Part shown: positions 49,111 through 57,326 of the stretch, piece by piece
How positions within the stretch are numbered: position 1 is the first letter of the stretch
Layout: each line of letters opens with the position of its first letter
DNA from: Muribaculaceae bacterium
GTDB lineage: Bacteria > Bacteroidota > Bacteroidia > Bacteroidales > Muribaculaceae
Length of the DNA: 64,000 nt
Reading direction: 5' to 3'
Assembly: GCA_022510465.1 (NCBI GenBank)
Contig: JAFLTJ010000003.1
Span: 1-64,000 of the forward strand
Made by a program: the position numbers and the translations under genes
Notes under the pieces: generated by a model
What the model was told of the DNA's origin: nothing
The model's input: the letters and a program-made list of their open reading frames with translations, nothing else
The model's database searches: none

Positions 49111-49820
49111 TTGCCCGGAGGGCATAAAGATTGTTAGCCCCCGACAAAGGCCCCAGGAGCGCCAGCGACACAGGGCCGGTCGGGGGAAAACGGGTCTATC
49201 TATCGTAAACCTACCCCGGAGGGGTTGCACCCCAATCGCGTTCATCCCATTCAAATTGATATTCCATCGCCAATTGTTTCATTTCGGTGATGAAATCTTT
49301 CTCGTTATGGCTTGTATCTTGATTTATAATGTATTGCACACAGGCCGCCTCCTCATTCGCTCCGATTGAAGCGGCATAATAGCCTTCGTTCCACCCGGAG
49401 AATTTTTTAAAATCGATTTCATTTTTCATCCAAAGCGAGGTTGACTGCTTGATTTCTTTTACGAGGGTAGCCAACGCAACACTCGGATGAAGGTCTATAA
49501 GAATGTGAACATGGTCGGCGAGACCATTAATGCGCAGCGTTTTACACCGATATTTCTGAATAATACCGTGAATATATGCATACAGCCTGCGCTTGTGATT
49601 TAAAGAAATTGTCGGTTGCCGATATTTTGTACTGAATACAATGTGCACCAAAATACGTGTCTTGCTCATGACGGCAAATTTAGCCATTTTTCGTTGAAAG
49701 TCCAACCCCTCACGGGGTTGGATATGGTGGGTGGTCTATTCCCCCCCGACCGGTCCTGCGTTCGCTTCACGCTCCGCGGACCTTTGTCGGGGGCTTACAA
49801 TCTTAAGCCGCTCCGCGGCT
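49111..49820 (-). mobile_element. RAYT-like transposase unit flanked by inverted two-hairpin repeat arms
   Basis: Left arm 49111-49186 and right arm 49741-49820 are similar in inverted orientation around the Y1 transposase gene. Confidence 0.7.
49211..49669 (-). CDS. IS200/RAYT-like HUH (Y1) transposase
   Basis: MSKTRILVHIVFSTKYRQP..., ADHVHILIDLHP (HUH), SGWNEGYYAASIGANEEAACVQYIINQ (candidate catalytic Tyr). Confidence 0.88.
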   Translation of the reverse strand: MSKTRILVHIVFSTKYRQPTISLNHKRRLYAYIHGIIQKYRCKTLRINGLADHVHILIDLHPSVALATLVKEIKQSTSLWMKNEIDFKKFSGWNEGYYAASIGANEEAACVQYIINQDTSHNEKDFITEMKQLAMEYQFEWDERDWGATPPG

Positions 49821-50169
49821 ATGACGCGCTCTCCAACACGCCGCCATATATCAACCGTTTTGTTTCATCCACTTCCTCCTTAAAATATGGATTTCTGATA
49901 TACTCTTCATTTACCAAATCTACTCTTCGCCCAAACAGGTCCTGAAGGTCCATATACAGATTAAGAGCATTTTCGCCTAAAACCAAAGGGTCCGATTCCG
50001 GCTCATAATTCACAAGCAAATCAACATCGCTTTGTTCATTAAAGCGTGGAGTTAGGATAGAACCAAAGACATACATATTTTTGACCCTATACTTGCGGCA
50101 CAGGGCATACAGTTTGTCTATGTTATCGTAAATCAGATTCATATCGCAAATATATGAATTATTTCGCAT
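49819..50169 (-). CDS. MNT-type nucleotidyltransferase
   Basis: VFGSILTPRFNEQSDVDLLVNYE (GSxxx...DxD) motif; no HEPN partner adjacent. Confidence 0.85.
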   Translation of the reverse strand: MRNNSYICDMNLIYDNIDKLYALCRKYRVKNMYVFGSILTPRFNEQSDVDLLVNYEPESDPLVLGENALNLYMDLQDLFGRRVDLVNEEYIRNPYFKEEVDETKRLIYGGVLESAS

Positions 50170-50235
50170 AATCCATGCTTCTATTCCTATTTCACAAATT
50201 TTAAATCAACAATCAAGTCGCGCGAAGCCCGGAAA

Positions 50236-50597
50236 GCAGGCTTCCAAGCCTGCGCCATCACAGCCGCCCGGTGGTGGCGGTTAGTGGCACCCCGCCGGGG
50301 TGCGAGTCGGGTGGGGGCACCAATCCGGGCACATCGCTCGCTACGCGAGCTCGTACCCGGTTATCGAGCTTGCTGCCGCTCCGCGGCGCTCTCCGTCGCG
50401 TCGCGTTAGCCCGGAAAGCAGGCTTCCAAGCCTGCGGCTTTTGCGGCGACCCATCCTGCCGTATTTTTCCGCAGGCTTGGAAGCCTGCGGCTCCGGGCCC
50501 GTGCCACCGTTTTCCTGCCAATTGCCCGGAGGGCATAAAGATTGTTAGCCCTCGACAAAGGTCCCAGGAGCGCCAGCGACGCAGGACCGGTCGGGGG
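50236..50597. repeat. Modular palindromic repeat cluster 3
   Basis: Palindromes 50236, 50418, 50471; rc GGA hairpin 50375-50387 with stem 50325-50360; TGCCC-GGA-GGGCA 50523-50535 with stem 50549-50597; GCACCCCGCCGGGGTGC 50287-50303. Confidence 0.85.
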
Positions 50598-50618
50598 TTC
50601 CTGCGGCTCCGGGAAATG

Positions 50619-50649
50619 AAAAAAGACGGGCGCGGGGCCCGTCTTTTTT
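50619..50649 (-). terminator. Intrinsic terminator downstream of SusD-like gene
   Basis: AAAAAAGACGGGC-GCGG-GGCCCGTCTTTTTT. Confidence 0.88.
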
Positions 50650-50669
50650 ATGTTGTCACAAGTTGTGAA

Positions 50670-52547
50670 TTAGTCGGCGTGGTTGGTATCCCACCATACG
50701 GGGATTGTCCACATGTCAAGCTCATTCCACCATGTGCTCTCAGGTCCTGTCCACTTAGCTCCGTCACGAACGAGGTATTCTCCAATAGCATTGAGGTTTG
50801 CTGTATTATAATTATACTCGTGTGATGAAACTCTGTTACGACGCGGGTATTTACCCATAGGAATTTTGAGCTGAGCATCTGCATTAACATAATACTCTGC
50901 GGGAACATGCCAATTCAGGAATATTTCAGGATTGTAATCATAGCGACGCATGTCATTCCACTGTTCCGGAGAATACATCATAGCAATGTGCTTCTGAGTC
51001 ATAATCTTGCCCAGCGTAATGTCGTTAGCCGTACCAATACCTTTGTTCAAGAAATTATCAATATCTGCCTGAGTCATCAGGGTAAACGACGGACAGTCAG
51101 CATACGCATTGTTCAATGGAAGCCATTGTGCCAGCTGTTCATTCATTTCATCGATATTAGCCTTGATACCGTTCTTGTAGGCCTCATACGCGCCGCTTTT
51201 ATTACCTTGGCTAAATAGAATTTCAGCTCTGATGAAACAAGCCTCAGCATATGAACCTATATAAAGCGGAGTTGTCGGTCGTGAGTAAAAACAACCTGAC
51301 AGCGCTGATTTTGGATCATTGTTTGCGTCAACGTAATAGAACATATTCGGTTTAGAATTGAATCCCGTCGAACTACTTCTTAGAGCAACAAAAACTGTAT
51401 CACCTTCGTGATTCTCAACTTTTATTTTAAATTGACCATCTACCCATGACGGTGCCTCAATAGTTCCGTTCATTCTAATAAGAGTATTCATATCCACGCC
51501 AACGGTACGACGCCACTCGCCGCTGTATTTTATGGTCTGACCGTATGCCTCTTTCGCATCCTGTCCATTATTATGAGCCCACATAAGAATTTTGTCTGCT
51601 CGCGGGTCTTCCACGTTATAGCCTGCAAAATTAGTGAGGTTATCATATAGTCTGCGCGTTTGCATATAGATTGGATAGTTCGTATCAAATATAGAGTGGA
51701 AACCGCTCCAGTCAGTAGGTTCTCCCCAACCAAGATTATCGTTTGGAGTGTTACCTGAATCTGTAGGCCTGTATGTAATATTGTCAGCGTTCGACTGCTG
51801 TGCTTTGTCAAGACAAGCAAGGATAGCATTTACATCCCATTTCAGGTCGGAGGCATTGCCTGCACCTTTCTTATACAGCTTGTTAAGCTGACGAGCTTTG
51901 AGCAGATATCCGAACTTAATCCATTTGTTAACGTCACCTTGGGCCCATGCATCGTTAGCAGCAAGAGGAACGGCATCGGCTCCTTGCGGCATCTGGAGAT
52001 ATTCAAGACCCTTGTCTATGTCTTCCAAAACATGCTCAAACATCTCCTTACCCGTGTCATAAACCGGTGTTACATTCTCGCCAAGAGCGTCAGAATATGG
52101 GAGCTCGCCATAAAGGTCATTCATCATGGCAAAACCTAAAGCTTTAATTAGGTACCCAACTCCGGCGTAATGCCAGGCCTCTGCATCCTCAGCAAATTTT
52201 ATCATCTGACCGAGATTGGCAGCAGCGCCAACAAACCACCATTGGTATGACGTAGTACCATTCCATTCTGTCATATTCCATTGTGCATAATATCCATCAT
52301 TAGCAACGCCACCTGTAGTAGTGGTTCTTCGATTAGAGGTCAAATCCCCACCTAAGAATGATGTTGGACGTCCGGATATACAAATCATATGGCTCGTATA
52401 AAACTCAATGTGCGCAAGACGCTGATAATAATCAGCCGACATGTCGGTTGGTGTATTCGGGTTGGTGTTTACATCAAGCCAATCATTGCACGATGACAAC
52501 ATCATCACCCCGGCAACACCTAATATTAATGATTTATTTAGTTTCAT
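50670..52547 (-). CDS. SusD/RagB-type outer-membrane lipoprotein
   Basis: Lipobox MMLSSCNDWLDVNTNPN; SusD-like architecture; next to SusC. Confidence 0.93.
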   Translation of the reverse strand: MKLNKSLILGVAGVMMLSSCNDWLDVNTNPNTPTDMSADYYQRLAHIEFYTSHMICISGRPTSFLGGDLTSNRRTTTTGGVANDGYYAQWNMTEWNGTTSYQWWFVGAAANLGQMIKFAEDAEAWHYAGVGYLIKALGFAMMNDLYGELPYSDALGENVTPVYDTGKEMFEHVLEDIDKGLEYLQMPQGADAVPLAANDAWAQGDVNKWIKFGYLLKARQLNKLYKKGAGNASDLKWDVNAILACLDKAQQSNADNITYRPTDSGNTPNDNLGWGEPTDWSGFHSIFDTNYPIYMQTRRLYDNLTNFAGYNVEDPRADKILMWAHNNGQDAKEAYGQTIKYSGEWRRTVGVDMNTLIRMNGTIEAPSWVDGQFKIKVENHEGDTVFVALRSSSTGFNSKPNMFYYVDANNDPKSALSGCFYSRPTTPLYIGSYAEACFIRAEILFSQGNKSGAYEAYKNGIKANIDEMNEQLAQWLPLNNAYADCPSFTLMTQADIDNFLNKGIGTANDITLGKIMTQKHIAMMYSPEQWNDMRRYDYNPEIFLNWHVPAEYYVNADAQLKIPMGKYPRRNRVSSHEYNYNTANLNAIGEYLVRDGAKWTGPESTWWNELDMWTIPVWWDTNHAD

Positions 52548-52570
52548 ATTGGTGATAAATTTTAGCGTTT

Positions 52571-55500
52571 TTAGAATGTTAAATTAACACCGAAAGCAAA
52601 ACTTGCAGTCGACGGAACTCCGCAGTAGTCGAAACCAACCGAAGATGAACCACCTACACCTGCACCTGAAGCAGCTGCCTCGGGGTCACCGTTATAATTG
52701 GTGAAGAGCAACAGGTTGGTAGCGCTTGCGGTGATGATACAACGCTTGATGACCTTAGTCTTAGCGAGAGCAGCACGTGGTACGCTGTATGAGAGACCTA
52801 TTGAACGGAGGCGGAGGCTGTTAACCTTTGTCAGGTAATTAGATGTTTCTCCTCCGAAATTTGAGGTATAGTAGCTCTTTATAATGTTGTAACCAAGCTG
52901 AGTTTGCCCGTTAATGGTATAAACCTGATTTGGTGCAAATTCGTAATGACGATCTTCGTATATTGGATTGTTATTAGTACCTACATTCTCTACACCGTCA
53001 ATAACGAGAGTTTGATTACGAACATCTGCAGAGAACTGAGATGTACCCCACTGGTCCATGTAGTACTGAGTACCGTTGAACACGTCGCCACCAACGCGGA
53101 ATTCCCACAGCATATTGAACGACCAGTCTTTCCATGTCAAAACGTTGTTCCAACCGCCGGTGAACTTGGGCTCACGATTACCAACCTGAATTTTAGTTCC
53201 ATCTGTTATAGGCATACCGTTTGCATTCAGGATAACCTTACCCTCGTGCTCCTTGTTGTTGGCATAGTTGCTGGCAGTTTTATCTTCGGGGGCTTCAACG
53301 CGCTCCCACTTAGTACCCGAAATAGCCATAAAGTCGCCGCCCGAGAACGATGCAGCTTGTGCGGTACCATACTGTACGTCTGTTACATACATGATATCCA
53401 TACCTTCCATCAAGCCGTCAAGACGACCGCGGTTGCCGGCCATATTGATACCGGTTTCCCAGTTCCAGTCTTTAGTTTCAACAGGAGTACCGCTGATTGA
53501 AAGCTCCATACCCTTGTTGTAAACATTACCTGCGTTGAACGAGCAGAAGATGTAACCGGTAGACTGAGGACCACGGGGCGACAGAATCTGGTTGTAAGAG
53601 TTGTTGGTATAGTATGCGTAGTCAAAACGCAAACGGTTGTTGAAGAAGCGGAGTTCGAGACCAATTTCAGTTGACTCGGTCATCTCAGGCTTCAAGTAGG
53701 GGTTACCGCGAGTCCAGCTGTTACCAAGCGATGTAAAGCCTCCTGCATAGGACCCAACAGGCCACAGTGCAGTGTTGGTTTCGTATGCGCCGGTGTCCTT
53801 ACCTACCTTAGCCCAGCTTGCGCGAATCTTACCGAAAGTGAACGGGCTCGCGGGGTCAAGTACGTTCAGGTCCTGAAGGAGCTGAGAGAATACGAATGCA
53901 CCCGATACCGAGGGGTAGAAATATGAGCGGTTTTCAAGAGGAAGAGTTGATGTCCAGTCGTTACGGCCGGTTACTGTTGCAAATACAGTGTTGCGCCAGT
54001 CTGCGCGGAACTCGCCGTAAACACCTACAAGACGCTTGCGACTTTGAGTGTATGAGAATTTTTTGTTTGCATCTGTTACATTATCATACGAGAAGAAATT
54101 GGGCACCTGGAACCCATAGGCCATTCTGTAGTTTGAAAGGCCTTTGGTATCGTCGGTAGAAGTACCGAGGAGGAGGTTGAAGCCCCAGTCGCCGAATGTC
54201 TTGCTGAAGTTGGTCATCAAGTTGGTGTTAAGATAGTGGTAACGATATGTGTTGTTACTCATCATACCATCCTGCCACAGCTCCTTAACCACACCACCGG
54301 CAGCAATTATTTTGTTATTGTCAGTGGTATACGAGTCAATACCCATACGGAAGTTAACCCACCACCAGTCGGTAATGTCGGCACGAACGTTGAAGTTACC
54401 TGTGAAACGAGATGTTTTATCGTTAATCCTGTTTTTGTTGATAATCCAGTAGGGGTTATCTGATTCTTCCCAAGGCTTTAGACGGTCGCCGAACATACGA
54501 TAGCGAGTGCCATCCTCGTTGAGATAGTGTCTCATGTCGTCGGTAGTGCCGAAGCCATAAACGCGCTGCAATGCACCGTCACCGCTTGAGCCATAAAGAC
54601 CACCCGATGTGAGAGTTTTGTCGGTACGAGCCTCAGAGTAAGCTACATTGGCACCGAAAGTGAACCAACGCCACTTCTGCTCGCCGTTGAAACGGAAAGT
54701 AGTCTTGGTGTAACCTGTTTCGGGAACAACACCATCCTGGTCGAAGAACGAGCCCGAGAGGTAGAAGTTACCATTCTCGTTACCGCCCGATACGCTGAGG
54801 TTAGTATCCCAAATACCACCGTTCTGGAAGAAGTTGCCGATGTTGTCATAGACAGGTTCGCCCGGATTGTAACGGTCGCCCCATGATGTGTAGGCATAGT
54901 CATTGTAAACAGTCCCGGTGTAATTACCTGTTGTCGGGTCATATTGGTCTTCCATGTAACCACGACGGAATGTAGTCTGAGCTTTAGGAACGCTCCTTAC
55001 CCATGAAGTAATATACTTAGCCGAGAGGTTAACCTCGACAGCACCTGTTTTACCCTTCTTGGTAGTGATAAGAACAACACCGTTGGCAGCACGTGAACCG
55101 TAAAGAGCAGATGCGGCCGGGCCCTTAAGGATTGACATAGACTCGATATCCTCGGGGTTGATGTCCATTACACGGTTGGAAGAAGTGGTTGATGAGGTCG
55201 TAGAACCGTCAAACGCTGAATTTCCGCCAACTGAAGATGAGTTATCATAGATAACACCGTCTACAACAAAGAGCGGCTGGCTGTCTTTAGTTTCGGCTGC
55301 AGAGGTAGCACCACGAAGAATAATTTGAGCACCCGAACCGGCAGCACCCGACGACTGGGTGATGTTAACACCGGCAACCTTACCCGACAGAGAAGTCAGC
55401 GGGTTGGCGCTCTTGTTGCGCATAAGTTCCTCGGAATTTACGTCATCGAGAGCATAACCGAGCGATTTTTTATCCTTCTTGATACCAAGAGCGGTAACAA

Positions 55501-55834
55501 CAACCTCGTCGAGGTCGGTTGCTGAAGATTGCATAACGATATTCAACGGACCGTTGCCAACCCTTAATTCCTGGGTAGCCGAGCCGATGAATGTTACTAC
55601 AAGCGTGTCTCCGGGCTTTGCTGTAATTGAAAAACGACCGTCGGCATCGGTTGCAACGACAGCTTTTGACCCTTTCACAGAAACAGTCGCGCCTACCAGG
55701 GGTTCACCCTCGGCGTCGACTACTGTACCGGTGGCTTTCCCCGCCTGGGCGGTCTGTGCGGCGGCCGTCATCCCGATAGTCGACGGAACGAAGCCGGCAA
55801 GCGAAAGCGCTAAGAACAGAGCAATTTGTTTCAT
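52571..55834 (-). CDS. SusC/RagA-type TonB-linked outer-membrane protein
   Basis: Carboxypeptidase-regulatory domain, plug IKKDKKSLGYALDDV..., SGAAGSGAQIILRG, MSILKGPAASALYGSRAANGVVLITTKKG. Confidence 0.96.
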   Translation of the reverse strand: MKQIALFLALSLAGFVPSTIGMTAAAQTAQAGKATGTVVDAEGEPLVGATVSVKGSKAVVATDADGRFSITAKPGDTLVVTFIGSATQELRVGNGPLNIVMQSSATDLDEVVVTALGIKKDKKSLGYALDDVNSEELMRNKSANPLTSLSGKVAGVNITQSSGAAGSGAQIILRGATSAAETKDSQPLFVVDGVIYDNSSSVGGNSAFDGSTTSSTTSSNRVMDINPEDIESMSILKGPAASALYGSRAANGVVLITTKKGKTGAVEVNLSAKYITSWVRSVPKAQTTFRRGYMEDQYDPTTGNYTGTVYNDYAYTSWGDRYNPGEPVYDNIGNFFQNGGIWDTNLSVSGGNENGNFYLSGSFFDQDGVVPETGYTKTTFRFNGEQKWRWFTFGANVAYSEARTDKTLTSGGLYGSSGDGALQRVYGFGTTDDMRHYLNEDGTRYRMFGDRLKPWEESDNPYWIINKNRINDKTSRFTGNFNVRADITDWWWVNFRMGIDSYTTDNNKIIAAGGVVKELWQDGMMSNNTYRYHYLNTNLMTNFSKTFGDWGFNLLLGTSTDDTKGLSNYRMAYGFQVPNFFSYDNVTDANKKFSYTQSRKRLVGVYGEFRADWRNTVFATVTGRNDWTSTLPLENRSYFYPSVSGAFVFSQLLQDLNVLDPASPFTFGKIRASWAKVGKDTGAYETNTALWPVGSYAGGFTSLGNSWTRGNPYLKPEMTESTEIGLELRFFNNRLRFDYAYYTNNSYNQILSPRGPQSTGYIFCSFNAGNVYNKGMELSISGTPVETKDWNWETGINMAGNRGRLDGLMEGMDIMYVTDVQYGTAQAASFSGGDFMAISGTKWERVEAPEDKTASNYANNKEHEGKVILNANGMPITDGTKIQVGNREPKFTGGWNNVLTWKDWSFNMLWEFRVGGDVFNGTQYYMDQWGTSQFSADVRNQTLVIDGVENVGTNNNPIYEDRHYEFAPNQVYTINGQTQLGYNIIKSYYTSNFGGETSNYLTKVNSLRLRSIGLSYSVPRAALAKTKVIKRCIITASATNLLLFTNYNGDPEAAASGAGVGGSSSVGFDYCGVPSTASFAFGVNLTF

Positions 55835-55893
55835 AAGCAAAAATGTTAAATAATTGGATTTATTAAAAATTTCTGTTTTATCTTGGTTAGTAT

Positions 55894-56736
55894 TCAGTTT
55901 ATATCAATGTGGTTCACGGTTACATCCTCGTCAAGAAATATCCGGGCAAGGCCGACAAACTTCTCGGGATTTTCGGTCGTCAGATAGGTCGCCGAGCCTC
56001 CGCGCGAACACCGGCTGTCAATCTCGGGATGGCGCGACAGATAGTCGGCCAGCGAGCGGGCCACGATTTCGCCCTGGGTCAATATCCGCGCGCGCCCGCC
56101 TACAGCCTCCTCGATAAGCGGCAGCAGCAACGGATAGTGGGTGCAGCCCAGCACGATGGTATCCACATCCGGAGCCGCCTCAAAGAGCCGGCCAATGTAT
56201 TTGTCAACAAAAAATTTAGCTCCGTCGCCGGTCGTTTCATTGTTCTCCACAAGAGGCACCCACAGGGGGCAGGCTACCGTTGTGGTTTTGAAACCGGGAT
56301 GGAGCTTCTCTATTTCCATTTCATAACTGCGGGATGCAATTGTTCCTGGCGTTCCAAGCACACCTACATTGCCGGTGCGACTCTGACTCAGCGCTTCAAC
56401 CGTGGGGCGGATAACGCCCAAAACTCGTCGCGACGGGTCCAAACCGGCCAGGTCGCGCTGCTGAATGGTGCGCAGAGCCTTTGCCGAAGCCGTGTTACAG
56501 GCCAAGATTACCAATCGGCAACCGCGGGCAAAAAGCTCCCTGACCCCGTCGAGGGTAAATCGGTAGATGACATCAAACGAGCGGGTACCGTAGGGCGCCC
56601 GGGCATTGTCGCCCAGGTACAGGTAGTCATAATCGGGCAGCTGAGCCCTGATTGACTTCAGTATGGTCAAGCCGCCATAACCGGAGTCAAATACGCCGAT
56701 TGGTGCTGATTCATTGGATATACTGCCTGTCCACAT
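55894..56736 (-). CDS. murI: Glutamate racemase
   Basis: IGVFDSGYGGLTIL, ILACNTASAKALR, VLGCTHYPLL. Confidence 0.95.
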   Translation of the reverse strand: MWTGSISNESAPIGVFDSGYGGLTILKSIRAQLPDYDYLYLGDNARAPYGTRSFDVIYRFTLDGVRELFARGCRLVILACNTASAKALRTIQQRDLAGLDPSRRVLGVIRPTVEALSQSRTGNVGVLGTPGTIASRSYEMEIEKLHPGFKTTTVACPLWVPLVENNETTGDGAKFFVDKYIGRLFEAAPDVDTIVLGCTHYPLLLPLIEEAVGGRARILTQGEIVARSLADYLSRHPEIDSRCSRGGSATYLTTENPEKFVGLARIFLDEDVTVNHIDIN

Positions 56737-57069
56737 ACGGTTCTGAACCTAATTTAACACTTTGTTACCGGATTGTCGCATTTTTTAGCTTTTTTGACCG
56801 ATAACCGTGCTGTTTCTACTATCATTTGACACTTTTTGCCGCCAAATTACCCCCAAAAAGGAGTTTTGGCGACTGACATTTTGTTAATTGCCATTTGCAA
56901 AAATAATTGATTTATTGAGAAATCCTCAAAAATCTTACGTTTTTTTATCCCCTTTTGCTGACGTTTTGCCTAAATTAAATATTATTAACATTATTTACAG
57001 ATTTCTTGCCCATAAAATTTCTAAAAATCTGTTTCTAAACATAAATTTACAACTACTCCGCCCCGAAAA

Positions 57070-57250
57070 GCAGGTTTCCAAACCTGCGCCTTTCACCGAA
57101 GACCCATGCTGCCGTTTTTTCCGCAGGCTTGGAAGCCTGCGCCTTTCACCGCCACCCATCACGCCGCGTCAGCCCGGAAAGCAGGTTTCCAAACCTGCGC
57201 CTTTCACCGTGACCCATGCTGCCGTTTTTTCCGCAGGCTTGGAAGCCTGC
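57070..57250. repeat. Palindrome dimers in ~111-bp tandem arrangement
   Basis: GCAGGTTTCCAAACCTGC at 57070 and 57181; GCAGGCTTGGAAGCCTGC at 57123 and 57233. Confidence 0.88.
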
Positions 57251-57263
57251 GGCTCCGGGCCCG

Positions 57264-57302
57264 GAAAAACGGGGTCCCGGAAGCACACCTGCCCCGGGAC
57301 CC
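57264..57302 (-). terminator. Intrinsic terminator downstream of 57327 CDS
   Basis: GGGTCCCGG...CCGGGACCC stem followed by CGTTTTTCC on minus strand. Confidence 0.8.
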
Positions 57303-57326
57303 ACACTCTATTTTCAACAACCCGAT

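Noticed and set aside
49073-49369. 98-aa plus-strand ORF overlapping the left transposase arm
   Set aside because: Runs through repeat sequence and antisense to the transposase 3' end; no independent evidence
50670-55834. Complete polysaccharide utilisation locus
   Set aside because: SusC/SusD pair present but no recognisable glycoside hydrolase, polysaccharide lyase or dedicated regulator adjacent
57061-57260. Possible CRISPR array
   Set aside because: Repeats are palindromic, in inverted dimers with conserved linkers instead of unique spacers; no cas genes in the window
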